DNA of 64,000 nucleotides from Dehalococcoidia bacterium (GTDB lineage Bacteria > Chloroflexota > Dehalococcoidia > SM23-28-2 > HRBIN24): assembly GCA_025062275.1 (NCBI GenBank), contig JANXAP010000018.1, positions 1-64,000 of the forward strand, in the 5' to 3' direction. Shown in pieces: positions 51,503 to 61,587 of the stretch. Position numbers and translations under genes: made by a program. The first letter of the stretch is position 1; every line of letters starts with the position of its first letter. The notes below the pieces were generated by a model. It was given only the letters and a program-made list of their open reading frames with translations, was not told the origin of the DNA and did no database searches.

Positions 51503-52288
51503 ATGGAGGGCCGTCAGGGCTATCGTCTGCCCCTGTCTTACGTGCTGCGCTTCGCTCTGGCAGTGATCCTGGGGCGGAGGCGGGAAGTGGGGCCGGACGC
51601 GACGGCGGTGCTGCAGCGGGCCGGCCCTCCCTGCCGGATCCTGGGGCAGGAGCATGTCCCCCTCCAGGGACCTTTTGTCCTGGTCGCCAATCACTACGAG
51701 CGCCCAGGGCTGAAGGTGTTCTGGGGGGGCATGCTCCTCACCGCCGCCGTATGGCAACGGCGGGGCCAGTCGCCTCGCTGGCTCATGACCAGTGAGTGGT
51801 ACAACTTCCGCCTGGGCCCGCTGCCAGTGCCGGTGTGGCTCTTGCGCTGGCTGTTCCGTCGGTTGGCCACTGTCTACGACCTGGTCATCGTGCCCAGGGC
51901 GCCAGAGCGCGGGGTGGGCAGGGCGGCCGCCCTGCGTGCCGTCCTGCAGGCGGCCTCTCCCCAGGGGCGTCCCTTGGCCCTTTTCCCCGAGGGCATCGGC
52001 AGCGGCCGCCTGCTGCGCCCTCCGGAGGGCGTGGGGCTGCTGCTGCTGGCCCTGGCCGAGCGGGGGGTGCCGTGTCTGCCTGCAGGCCTCTACGAGGAGG
52101 AGGGGCATCTGGTAGCCCGCCTTGGGCGTCCCTTCCTGGTGCGAGGGGAGGGGGAGAAGGAAGAGCGCTTCCGTCAGGCCCGCGACCAGGCCATGCTGGC
52201 CATCGGCTCGCTCCTGCCCAGCGGCCTCTGGGGCGAATACGCCGCCGACCTGCAACGCCTCATGGAGAGAGGTGAGCACCTGGCCTGA
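51503..52288 (+). CDS. Acyl-glycerol-phosphate acyltransferase-like protein
   Basis: A 261-residue PlsC-type protein. FVLVANHYERPGLKVFWGG holds the acyltransferase motif I, but the HX4D Asp reads Gly, while the His is kept. Motif III LALFPEGIGSG and the P-containing VPCLPAGLYEEEG are present. It may transfer an acyl chain to a lysophospholipid, or be a divergent member. No strong ribosome site at ATG 51503. Confidence 0.72.
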   Translation: MEGRQGYRLPLSYVLRFALAVILGRRREVGPDATAVLQRAGPPCRILGQEHVPLQGPFVLVANHYERPGLKVFWGGMLLTAAVWQRRGQSPRWLMTSEWYNFRLGPLPVPVWLLRWLFRRLATVYDLVIVPRAPERGVGRAAALRAVLQAASPQGRPLALFPEGIGSGRLLRPPEGVGLLLLALAERGVPCLPAGLYEEEGHLVARLGRPFLVRGEGEKEERFRQARDQAMLAIGSLLPSGLWGEYAADLQRLMERGEHLA

Positions 52289-52299
52289 GGTGACGGAGG

Positions 52300-53733
52300 A
52301 TGGCCACTAGAGACGAGCTGTCGGCCATACCCCTGCGCGACCGTCTTCTCTATGCCTCTGCCAGCTTCGGGGGCAACGTCCTTTCTCGCTCTCGCGACCT
52401 CTGGCTCATCTACTTCTACGCCCCACCAGCGGATGCCGACATTCCTCGTCGGGTGCCGGTGCTGGTGCTGGGGGCGCTCCTGCTGGCAGCCCGGCTCATC
52501 GAGGCCCTGGATGACCCCCTCATTGGCTGGTGGAGCGACCGCACCCGCAGCCGCTGGGGCCGGCGCATCCCGTTCGTGCTCTTTGCCACACCCTTCTATG
52601 CCCTGTTTGCTGCCCTGCTGTGGATGCCGCCCGACCCCCACGAGAGCGCCCTCAATGCTGCCTATCTGTTCATCGTCCTCGAGGCCTTCCACCTGTTCAG
52701 CACCCTGTCGGGAGGCCCTTTCGAGTCGCTGCTGCCCGAGATAGCGCCCCGCTCCCAGGACCGGGTGAGCATCGTCACCTGGCAGGTCTTCTTCGGGACC
52801 ATCGGCGCCTTTGTGGCCCTGGTGGTTAGCGGGATCATCGTGGACGTGGCTGGCTTCCAGGCCATGGGCGTTACCATGGCAGTCCTGGCCTTCGTTTCCC
52901 GCTATGTGGGCCTGGTGGGGGCATGGCGTCACGCCCGCCGCGACGTGGAGCCGGCCCGTATCGACTTCCTCCAGGCCGTCCGTTCGACCCTGGCCAACAG
53001 CCAGTTCCGCGCCTTTCTGCCGACCTTCATCCTGTTCAACGCTGCCATTTCGCTCCTGACGTCGGCCCTGCCCTACTGGGCGTCGGTGGTGCTGCTGCGG
53101 GGGCTCAAGCCCGAGATAGCGCGAGTGGAGTTCGGTCAGGAGCTGACGTTGCAGGTGGGTCCCCTGGAGGTGGGCGTGGGGGTGGGAACGGCGGTGGGGC
53201 TGCTGACGGGGGCGGCCATCCTGGTGGTGCTGGCCTCGCTGCCCCTGGTCTACCGGCTTTCGGTGCGGTGGGGCAAGGCCTGGGTCTACTCGCGGGCGCT
53301 GTTGTACGGCTCCCTGTACCTGCCCTGGCTCGCCTTCATGGGCTTCATACCGGGGGTCGACCCCTTCTTGCAGGCGCTGTTTTTCGTGGCCCTCATAGGC
53401 GTGCCCATGGCCGCCGTATACACCTTCCCCAACGCCATCCAGGCCGACATCGTGGACTACGACTATCTGCTGACGGGCCAGCGGCGGGAGGCCATCTACT
53501 ATGCTACCCAGGCTACCCTGGAGAAGATGGCCTCGGCCCTCTATCCGGCGGTGCTGGCCCTGCTGCTCTCTCTGGGCGCCAGCGCCGATGATCCCCTGGG
53601 GATCCGCCTGGTGGGGCCGGTATCGGGCCTGGCCTGCCTCCTGGGTCTGCTGACCTTCCGTGCCTATCGCCTTCCGGACCAGGTGACGGCCGAGACGGTG
53701 CGGGGGAAAGGCCTCAGTCTGGAGCGCGCCTAG
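52300..53733 (+). CDS. GPH-family (MFS) sugar:cation symporter-like transporter
   Basis: A 477-residue, 12-helix transporter. The N-terminal YASASFGGN block, then RLIEALDDPLIGWWSDRTRSRWGRRIPFVLFATP, is the GPH signature in loop 2-3. A second-half motif near PNAIQADIVDYDYLLTGQRREAIYYA is also family-typical. Substrates of the family include glycosides and pentosides; the one here is unknown. Its TAG stop shares a CTAG with the convergent gene. Confidence 0.88.
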   Translation: MATRDELSAIPLRDRLLYASASFGGNVLSRSRDLWLIYFYAPPADADIPRRVPVLVLGALLLAARLIEALDDPLIGWWSDRTRSRWGRRIPFVLFATPFYALFAALLWMPPDPHESALNAAYLFIVLEAFHLFSTLSGGPFESLLPEIAPRSQDRVSIVTWQVFFGTIGAFVALVVSGIIVDVAGFQAMGVTMAVLAFVSRYVGLVGAWRHARRDVEPARIDFLQAVRSTLANSQFRAFLPTFILFNAAISLLTSALPYWASVVLLRGLKPEIARVEFGQELTLQVGPLEVGVGVGTAVGLLTGAAILVVLASLPLVYRLSVRWGKAWVYSRALLYGSLYLPWLAFMGFIPGVDPFLQALFFVALIGVPMAAVYTFPNAIQADIVDYDYLLTGQRREAIYYATQATLEKMASALYPAVLALLLSLGASADDPLGIRLVGPVSGLACLLGLLTFRAYRLPDQVTAETVRGKGLSLERA

Positions 53734-54425
53734 TCGGGGGCGCGGGGCGGCGTCGGGCCGGGCGGAGGGGTGGGGGCTGCACCCGGCGGCCCGAAGACGA
53801 TGATGACCTCGTCCCCGTCGCGGGGCACATAGTCCTGAAAGTCTGCCCGCGGTTGTCCGTTGACCAGGACCTGGACCTGCCCCTCCTGGCCCTGGAAGGG
53901 GCCTTCCCCACAGGTGTCGCCGTTACGGAAGACCCGCGTGTCGCCGGGCACCTGGAGGGTGTCGGAGGTGAGGACGCCGCCCCTGCCCAGCGCTCGCCCG
54001 GCGTACTCGAAGAACTTGACGAGGCGCGCCCCGCGGCCCTCCTCGGAGGTGTTCTCGGGGTGGATGTGTATGTAGCCGTCGCCGTGGGTGTGGACTCCCC
54101 CGGCGAAGACCGGGATGTTGGGCTGCCTCACGCCGCAGATCCATATCTCGTAGCGGGCGTGCCAGTGGTCGCCGATCTTGGGGCTGATGGCTCCTGCCTC
54201 CCGGAACAGCACCAGGGCCAGGAAGATGGCCACCACCGCCACGGCTATGATGGCCACCGGCAGCCAGGGAGGCAGATAGACGTTGATGCCCGGGCGAGGC
54301 TGGGGGGTGCGCGGTTGGGGCGACCGACCTGTGCGGGGCTGGCCGCGGCGCCAGAAGGAGAGGGGGCCGGGGTCGTCCCGCCGTTGCTGGGCGCGCCGCG
54401 CTCGGCGCCGCTCGCGTCGGCTCAT
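53730..54425 (-). CDS. Single-pass membrane protein with His-rich external domain
   Basis: A 231-residue protein. The basic cytoplasmic N terminus (MSRRERRRARRAQQRR) precedes one TM helix (about 52-74). The external domain has GDHWHARYEIWICG and GGVHTHGDGYIHIHP, two His clusters that look like a metal site, then a small beta region and a Pro-rich tail. No function is assigned. Its start overlaps the rpiB-like stop by 4 bases. Confidence 0.8.
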   Translation of the reverse strand: MSRRERRRARRAQQRRDDPGPLSFWRRGQPRTGRSPQPRTPQPRPGINVYLPPWLPVAIIAVAVVAIFLALVLFREAGAISPKIGDHWHARYEIWICGVRQPNIPVFAGGVHTHGDGYIHIHPENTSEEGRGARLVKFFEYAGRALGRGGVLTSDTLQVPGDTRVFRNGDTCGEGPFQGQEGQVQVLVNGQPRADFQDYVPRDGDEVIIVFGPPGAAPTPPPGPTPPRAPD

Positions 54426-54883
54426 GGGGCCGCCTCCGCCGGCTGGCGGTAGAGGCGGTCCAGTTCCTCCACCTTGGCGATGTTCTCGGCCTCGCTGGGG
54501 TCAGGCTCGGCGCTGAACCAGGCGTCCAGTATCTCGCGGGCCACCGCCTGGGAGGTGGAGCGCAGGCTCAGGCAGAGGACGTTGGCCTGGTTCCAGGCGC
54601 GGGCGCCGCGAGCGGTCTCGGCGTCGTGGCAGAGGGCGGCGCGGATGCCGGGTACCTTGTTGGCGGCGATGGATACGCCGGTTCCCGTCCAGCAGAAGAG
54701 GATGCCCTCGTCGGCCTCGCCCCTGGCCACCATCTCGGCTACCCGGCGAGCGACGTCGGCCCACTGCAGGTCTTGCCCTGCCAGGGGCCCTACCAGTCGA
54801 AGCTCGAAGCCACGCCGCTGTAGCTCCTCCACCACATAGTCGGTGAGAGGAGTCCGCTCGTCGCTTCCCACCGCCAGGCGCAT
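54422..54883 (-). CDS. rpiB: RpiB/LacA/LacB-family sugar-phosphate isomerase
   Basis: A 153-residue RpiB-fold protein. The catalytic Cys lies in ILFCWTGTGVSIAANKVPGIRAALC. Standard RpiB reads CGTGIG there, SDH near the N terminus and REHN later; here these are CWTGTG, SDE and RAWN. It therefore belongs to a divergent subfamily whose substrate may not be ribose 5-phosphate. AAGGAGG precedes the ATG. Confidence 0.82.
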   Translation of the reverse strand: MRLAVGSDERTPLTDYVVEELQRRGFELRLVGPLAGQDLQWADVARRVAEMVARGEADEGILFCWTGTGVSIAANKVPGIRAALCHDAETARGARAWNQANVLCLSLRSTSQAVAREILDAWFSAEPDPSEAENIAKVEELDRLYRQPAEAAP

Positions 54884-54907
54884 GCGCCTTCGCCCTCCTT
54901 CGCACCC

Positions 54908-54913
54908 ATTATA
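54908..54913 (-). promoter_or_regulatory. -10 box of the rpiB-like operon
   Basis: TATAAT on the minus strand, 24 bases before the ATG at 54883. The -35 region is weak. Confidence 0.45.
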
Positions 54914-54940
54914 AACGATGCCGTCTTCTGGGACTGGGGT

Positions 54941-55624
54941 TCAGGCCCGCAATGGCCGCACTATCTGCGGCCTCTCGTCCAGGAACAGGCGCACGCGATG
55001 GACGCGCCGGGGCGGGCGGCGAAAGCCCAGGGCGGCCGTGACCTGCTCGGCCCGTCCGGCCGTCTGCTGATCGGTGCGCAGGCGCATGCCCAGAAGGAAG
55101 GCACCGTCCTGTTCCTCCTCCAGCCACAGGTCATAGACGAGGGCGCGCAGGTCGTAGCGGCGTACCTGTCCCTGGCGCAGGTGCTGCCAGGGGATGGAGT
55201 CGGCCGCCAGCAAGGCAGCGATGGCCTCCTCCACCTCGGCCCTGTCGCGCCCCTCCGCCTCTACCTGGACCTGGTATTCGGCCCACCGCACCTGGGTCTG
55301 GAGGGCGGGGGCCCGCAGCCCCACTTCTCGCACCGCCACCACCTCAGTGCCCGGCACCACCTGGGCGTTGACCTGGCGCAGGAAGTCGCGCAGCGCCACC
55401 CGTCGCGTCAGGTAGACGTCCATCAGCTCGCCCGAGGACGTGACGCCCACCGGCAGCGGCGAGGCGAGGGAGATGCGAGGGGTCGGGTTGTTCCCGCCCG
55501 AGTAGGCGAGGGGGATATCAGCCCGCCGCAGGGCGCGCTCCCAGTAGCGCATCAGGTCCAGGTGGGTGATGAACTTCACGCTCTCGCCCCGCACGAAGGT
55601 GGCGCGCAGCCTCTGGACGGTCAC
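54941..55624 (-). CDS. DUF2344/TIGR03936 family protein
   Basis: A 227-residue protein of the radical-SAM-associated DUF2344 family. Typical blocks are ATFVRGESVKFITHLDLMRYWERALRRADIPLAYSGGNNPTPRISLASPLPVGVTSSGE and EVVAVREVGL. In many bacteria this domain is fused to, or next to, a B12-binding radical SAM protein; no such gene is adjacent here. Its start overlaps the CorC-like gene's stop by 4 bases. Function is unknown, possibly tRNA or ribosome related. Confidence 0.85.
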   Translation of the reverse strand: MTVQRLRATFVRGESVKFITHLDLMRYWERALRRADIPLAYSGGNNPTPRISLASPLPVGVTSSGELMDVYLTRRVALRDFLRQVNAQVVPGTEVVAVREVGLRAPALQTQVRWAEYQVQVEAEGRDRAEVEEAIAALLAADSIPWQHLRQGQVRRYDLRALVYDLWLEEEQDGAFLLGMRLRTDQQTAGRAEQVTAALGFRRPPRRVHRVRLFLDERPQIVRPLRA

Positions 55625-56979
55625 GGACTCCCCTCCTGCCCGGGAGTGGTGCCCAGCTTGGTCACCGTCACCTCCTCTATTTTGCGCCCCGACATGCGGG
55701 TGACGGTGATGCGCAGGCCGTTGTAGACGAACTGCTCTCCCTGGCGGGGAACGTGGCCCAGATAATCCAGGACGAAGCCGGCCACCGTCTCGTAGTCGCC
55801 TTCCGGCAGGTCGAGGCCCAGCTCCTGGTTGGCGTCATCGATGGACATGCCCCCGTCCAGGCGGTAGGTGCGCTCGTCCACGGTCACGAACTCCTGCTGG
55901 GCGGGCCGCAGTTCGTCGCTGACCACGCCCACCAGCTCCTCCAGCAGCATCTCCAGGGTGACGACACCGGCGGTGCCGCCGAACTCGTCCACCACCACCG
56001 CCATCTGCTGGCCGGAGCGTTGCATCTCCCAGAAGAGGTCTCCCACCCTTTTGCTCTCGGGCACGAACAGGGCAGGGCGCATGCACCAGTCGATGGGGCT
56101 ATCGGGGCTTAGCTCCTCCTGGGCCAGCCCCTTGAGCACATCCTTGATATTGACGATGCCTACCACATTGTCCACCGAACCCTCATAGACGGGGAAGCGG
56201 CTGTGGGGCCTGTCCACGAAGATGCCGTAGAACTGGCGTACCGTCGTCCCCCGTTCCAGCCAGACCACTTCGGTGCGAGGCACCATCACCTCCCGCACCC
56301 GTCGCTCGCCGAAGCGGAACACCCGCTCCAGCAGCTCGGCCTGGCGCTCCTCCACCGCCTCTTCTTCGGCGGCGATGTCGATGAGGGTGCGCAGCTCCGC
56401 CTCGGTGACGGTAGGTGTGACGCCCATCCTCTGGCCCAGCAGCAGCCGCGAGATGAAGGCGGGGGCAGCGGCCAGGGGCACCACTATCGGCCTCAGCAGC
56501 CAGAGGAGGGCCGCCACCGGCCGGGCCATCAGTAGGGGGAAGCGGTCGCCGGCGTGGGCGGCCAGCACCTTGGGCAGGACCTCTCCCAGCATGGCCAGAC
56601 CCACCGTCATGACCCCCGTGCCCAGGGCGAGGCCCCACACCCCTCCCACAGCCTGAGCGGCGATGAAGCTGCCGGCGGTGGAGGCCACCACCACCGACAG
56701 GTTCTGGAGAACGACGATGAGGGTGAAGAAGCGCTCCTTGGCCTGCTGCAGCCGGTAAAGAGCGGCCGCCGACCGGCTCCCCTGCTCCATCAGGTGACGG
56801 ATGCGGATGCGGTTGGCCCCCACCACGGCGATCTCGATGGCGTTGACGAGGGAGTAGGCCAGGATGGCAACGCCGAAGGCGATGCCGGCCAAATGCACGG
56901 GGACGCCGCTCACCTCCAGGGCGTCTGTCTGGGGCGGGAGCAACTGCCAGGGATGAGAGGGGGACAGGTTGGCGTCCAT
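55621..56979 (-). CDS. CNNM/CorC-type transporter with CBS pair
   Basis: A 452-residue protein with a DUF21 membrane domain (four helices, about 28-185), two CBS domains (about 215-340; MVPRTEVVWLERG, RFPVYEGSVDNVVGIVNIKDVL, VVDEFGGTAGVVTLEMLLEELVG) and a C-terminal CorC_HlyC domain (about 355-435). Such proteins are implicated in Mg2+/Co2+ export. ATG at 56979. Confidence 0.9.
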   Translation of the reverse strand: MDANLSPSHPWQLLPPQTDALEVSGVPVHLAGIAFGVAILAYSLVNAIEIAVVGANRIRIRHLMEQGSRSAAALYRLQQAKERFFTLIVVLQNLSVVVASTAGSFIAAQAVGGVWGLALGTGVMTVGLAMLGEVLPKVLAAHAGDRFPLLMARPVAALLWLLRPIVVPLAAAPAFISRLLLGQRMGVTPTVTEAELRTLIDIAAEEEAVEERQAELLERVFRFGERRVREVMVPRTEVVWLERGTTVRQFYGIFVDRPHSRFPVYEGSVDNVVGIVNIKDVLKGLAQEELSPDSPIDWCMRPALFVPESKRVGDLFWEMQRSGQQMAVVVDEFGGTAGVVTLEMLLEELVGVVSDELRPAQQEFVTVDERTYRLDGGMSIDDANQELGLDLPEGDYETVAGFVLDYLGHVPRQGEQFVYNGLRITVTRMSGRKIEEVTVTKLGTTPGQEGSP

Positions 56980-57006
56980 GGCGGGCGCCTCAGGCCGCCG
57001 CCGACG

Positions 57007-57966
57007 TCAGCGGGCCGGAGACGATGGCCTTTCGGCCAGGCGGCGGGCTGCCGTGTAGGGGTCCAGCTCTCGCCGGGCCACCGCCGCTACCATCTCCTCC
57101 AGCCTGCCGTCCTCCTTGGCCAGGCGCAGGGCCTCCTCCCACAGGTGTCCGAAGAGGGCATACATGAGGCGGCGACGGGCCCGCTCGCGCAGCGCCTGTT
57201 CCGTGGCGGCAGCCGTCTCCAGGTGGCGGCGGTGGGCCTCGATGGCGTCGGCCAGCTCGACTACACCGTCGCCGCGGATGGCCACCGTCCGCACGACGGG
57301 GACCCGCCAGCCGTCGTCCTTGTCCAGGTTCACGAACTCGGCTAGCTGGTTCGCCAGGATATCGGCCCGGGGCAGGTCTGCCTTATTGACCACCAGGATA
57401 TGGGCGATCTCGAGGATGCCGGCCTTGATGGCCTGCACCTCGTCGCCGGTGCCGGGGACGGTCACCACCAGCACCGTATGGGCTGCGTCCATGACCTGGA
57501 CCTCGTCCTGCCCCGCCCCGACTGTCTCGATGACGATGACGTCCATGCCGCAGGCGTCCAACACGGTGGCCACGTCCATGGTGGCAGGGGCCAGGCCCCC
57601 CAGGGCGCCCCGGCTGGCCATGCTGCGGATGAACACCCCGGGGTCGGAGGTGAGGGACTGCATGCGCACGCGGTCGCCCAGCAGAGCGCCCTGGGTGAAG
57701 GGGCTGGTCGGGTCCACCGCCACCACCCCCACGCTGCGGCCGCGTCGGCGCATCTCCTGGACCAGGGCGTAGATGAGGGTGCTCTTGCCGGAGCCGGCAG
57801 CGCCGGTGATGCCCACCACGTGGGCGCGGCCGCTGCGAGGGTAGAGGAGGCGCAAGGCCTCGCGGCCTTCGGGGTAGCCGTTCTCTACCAGGCTCAGGAG
57901 TCGGCTGAGGCTGCGGCGGTCGCCCGCGAGGGCCCTCTCCACCAGCTCCGCGACGGTCTGGTTCAA
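57007..57966 (-). CDS. meaB: MeaB-type GTPase, chaperone of B12-dependent mutase
   Basis: A 319-residue G3E-type GTPase protecting and loading methylmalonyl-CoA mutase. It has the P-loop [51 protein letters not shown] and NKAD. TTG at 57966 overlaps the stop of the upstream gene as TTGA and has GGGAGTGAGG upstream; it matches the family N terminus ([24 protein letters not shown]). It is the last gene of the mutase operon. Confidence 0.92.
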   Translation of the reverse strand: MNQTVAELVERALAGDRRSLSRLLSLVENGYPEGREALRLLYPRSGRAHVVGITGAAGSGKSTLIYALVQEMRRRGRSVGVVAVDPTSPFTQGALLGDRVRMQSLTSDPGVFIRSMASRGALGGLAPATMDVATVLDACGMDVIVIETVGAGQDEVQVMDAAHTVLVVTVPGTGDEVQAIKAGILEIAHILVVNKADLPRADILANQLAEFVNLDKDDGWRVPVVRTVAIRGDGVVELADAIEAHRRHLETAAATEQALRERARRRLMYALFGHLWEEALRLAKEDGRLEEMVAAVARRELDPYTAARRLAERPSSPAR

Positions 57967-58385
57967 GGCCTCACTCCCGCCCCGCGGGGGCGGACATTGT
58001 TGCGCACCCATTCCACTATCTCGGTGGTGGGGGTGCCAGGCCCGAAGATGGCCTTGAAGCCCAGCTTCTCCAGCTCGGGCACGTCCTCCTGGGGTATGAT
58101 GCCCCCGGCGAAGAGGACGATGTCGTCCAGTCCCCGCTTCTTCAGCTCCTCCACTACTCGCGGGAACAGCTCTAGGTGAGCGCCGGACAGGATGGAGAGG
58201 CCCACGGCGTCGGCGTCCTCCTGAAGGGCTGTCTCTGCGATCATCTCGGGGGTCTGGCGGATGCCGGTGTATACCACCTCGAAGCCGGCGTCGCGCAGGG
58301 CGCGGGCCACCACCTTGGCGCCGCGGTCGTGCCCGTCCAGGCCGGGCTTGGCGATGACGATCTTCACCTTGCGCTCATGGGCCAT
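57963..58385 (-). CDS. mcmA2: Methylmalonyl-CoA mutase, B12-binding small subunit
   Basis: A 140-residue cobalamin-binding domain. The DxHxxG motif DGHDRG provides the lower-axial His; LSILSGAH and [14 protein letters not shown] are the cobalamin-pocket motifs. It partners the separate large subunit encoded 1.3 kb upstream, as in archaeal-type split mutases. ATG at 58385 with GGAG just upstream. Confidence 0.94.
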   Translation of the reverse strand: MAHERKVKIVIAKPGLDGHDRGAKVVARALRDAGFEVVYTGIRQTPEMIAETALQEDADAVGLSILSGAHLELFPRVVEELKKRGLDDIVLFAGGIIPQEDVPELEKLGFKAIFGPGTPTTEIVEWVRNNVRPRGAGVRP

Positions 58386-58481
58386 CTCCGACGACCTCGC
58401 TAAAACGGTGTCCGGCTCATATGTTACACGTTCAGGGGCACCCCTTGCACGGCGCCCCCGCCCAGCCGACGTCGGTGCCCC

Positions 58482-58862
58482 TCAGGGGCGCTCCACCAGC
58501 AGCAAGGGGGCGCCGCCGGCGTGCTCGGGCGCCACCCGGGCTATCCGTGTTCCCTCTTCGTGTCCGGGGGCGGGGTCCGTGACCTGGACGCCTGCGCGGC
58601 GCAGGCGGGCCACCATGCCGTCCAGGTCGTCCACCTCCAGAGAGATGGCGAGCATCCCCTCGGCCGGGTCGATGCCGGGGAGGCGACCTGCGGCTATGTC
58701 GGGCCGCAGGATGACCAGGGTCGTCTCGCCCACGTGGACATGCCCTTCTTCTCCCTCGGCGCAGCCCATGACCTGCAGGCCCAGGTTGGCGCGGTAGGTT
58801 TCCAGGGCGGCGTCCACCTCCTGGGCGCCGATGAGCACCTCTCGAAGTCTGCGCACGGCCAT
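58482..58862 (-). CDS. VOC-fold protein, glyoxalase/epimerase-like
   Basis: A 126-residue vicinal-oxygen-chelate protein. The two beta-alpha-beta modules start at LREVLIGAQEVDAALETYRANLGLQV and MLAISLEVDDLDGMVARLRRAGV. The first metal-ligand position is not a clear His. It begins 3 bases after the mce gene. It may be a second, divergent epimerase or a product-specific VOC enzyme. Confidence 0.78.
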   Translation of the reverse strand: MAVRRLREVLIGAQEVDAALETYRANLGLQVMGCAEGEEGHVHVGETTLVILRPDIAAGRLPGIDPAEGMLAISLEVDDLDGMVARLRRAGVQVTDPAPGHEEGTRIARVAPEHAGGAPLLLVERP

Positions 58863-58865
58863 GGC

Positions 58866-59267
58866 TCAGTCCCTCGGCTGTGTGAGCTCCACCAGCACGC
58901 CGTGGTGGGCACGGGGATGCAGGAAGCAGACGAGTCCCGCCAGCCCGCGGCGCGGCTCCCGGTCCACCAGCTCTACGCCCTTGGCCTTGAGGGCCTCCAG
59001 CTCGCGGGCCACATCATCGGTCTGGAAGCAGAGGTGGTGCAGGCCTTCGCCGCGGCGGGCCAGGAACCGCCCCACCGGGGTATCGGGGCCGGTGGGTTCC
59101 AGCAGCTCGATCTCGCTCTCGCCCACAGTCAGCAGGGCGGCCTTCACCCCCTGCTCCTCCACCACCGCCTGCTGGTGGACGTGCAGCCCCAGCAGGTCGC
59201 GATAGAAGCGCAGGGCAGCCTCCAGGTCGCGGACAGCGATGCCCACGTGGTGCACCTTCTGGATCAA
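58866..59267 (-). CDS. mce: Methylmalonyl-CoA epimerase
   Basis: A 133-residue VOC enzyme that interconverts (S)- and (R)-methylmalonyl-CoA. It has VHHVGIAVRDLEAALRFYRDLLGL, ESEIELLEPTG, GEGLHHLCFQTDD and VLVELTQP with metal-binding His and Glu. TTG at 59267 overlaps the DinB stop as TTGA with GGAGGGAAGG upstream; ATG at 59288 is the alternative. Confidence 0.9.
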   Translation of the reverse strand: MIQKVHHVGIAVRDLEAALRFYRDLLGLHVHQQAVVEEQGVKAALLTVGESEIELLEPTGPDTPVGRFLARRGEGLHHLCFQTDDVARELEALKAKGVELVDREPRRGLAGLVCFLHPRAHHGVLVELTQPRD

Positions 59268-59722
59268 AGCCCTTCCCTCCGTCGCCATTCCAGGATGGCT
59301 GGTATGTGCTCTCGGTAGTGGTCGATGGCGGCGTTGTGCAGGATGCGGTAGGCCACCCGCCCCTCTTCGAAGCGGTCCTCGGGCACCTGGCGGGCGGTGG
59401 CAAGGAGGGCGTCCTTGCTCGCCCGCAGCTCCTGCAGCATCTGGGGCCATGGCGTATCGGCATGGGCCTGGGCGAAGCGGGCGTTCCAGGCGTCGGCATC
59501 GGAGTAGTCCACTCCTTCGGGAGTGGGCCGTTCGCCCCGGGCCACTCGCTGCAGGGCGGAGGCCATCTCACGGTGCCAGCCCGCGATGTGGGCCATGATG
59601 TCGCGGACGCTCCATGTGCCGTACCACACGCGGGTGGCGGCCTCGTCGCTGAGGCCCTCGACGGCCTGCAGCAGCTCCTGGAACCCCTGCTCCACCTGCT
59701 GGACCAGCTCCTGCCTGCCCAC
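59264..59722 (-). CDS. DinB-family four-helix protein
   Basis: A 152-residue DinB/YfiT-like protein. The metal-binding His pattern is seen in WSVRDIMAHIAGWHREM and HNAAIDHYREHIPAILEWR. Members include thiol-dependent isomerases and hydrolases. GTG at 59722 lies 8 bases after the mutase stop. Why it is inside the mutase operon is unclear. Confidence 0.82.
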   Translation of the reverse strand: MGRQELVQQVEQGFQELLQAVEGLSDEAATRVWYGTWSVRDIMAHIAGWHREMASALQRVARGERPTPEGVDYSDADAWNARFAQAHADTPWPQMLQELRASKDALLATARQVPEDRFEEGRVAYRILHNAAIDHYREHIPAILEWRRREGL

Positions 59723-59730
59723 GCCGCCCC

Positions 59731-61401
<1,671 letters not shown>

Positions 61402-61450
61402 GCTTTCACCCTGTCCGAAGCGAAGGTGTCTGTGGAGGGCACTCGCCAAG

Positions 61451-61480
61451 AGTGTAGACCCCCCGCAGGGGGAGTGTCAA
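61451..61480 (-). promoter_or_regulatory. Promoter of the mutase operon
   Basis: On the minus strand: TTGACA (61480-61475), an 18-base spacer and TACACT (61456-61451), 49 bases before the mcmA1 start. The spacer contains CCCCCTGCGGGGG, an inverted repeat that could be an operator. Confidence 0.55.
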
Positions 61481-61587
61481 CGCGAAGCAGCAGGCCCTCC
61501 GGCCGCCATCCCCCAGGCGTGTCGCCGCCGCTGCCAGGCGACGGAGGGAGGCCGCCCCTGCTGGACGGGCCTGACCCGGGGAATGTC

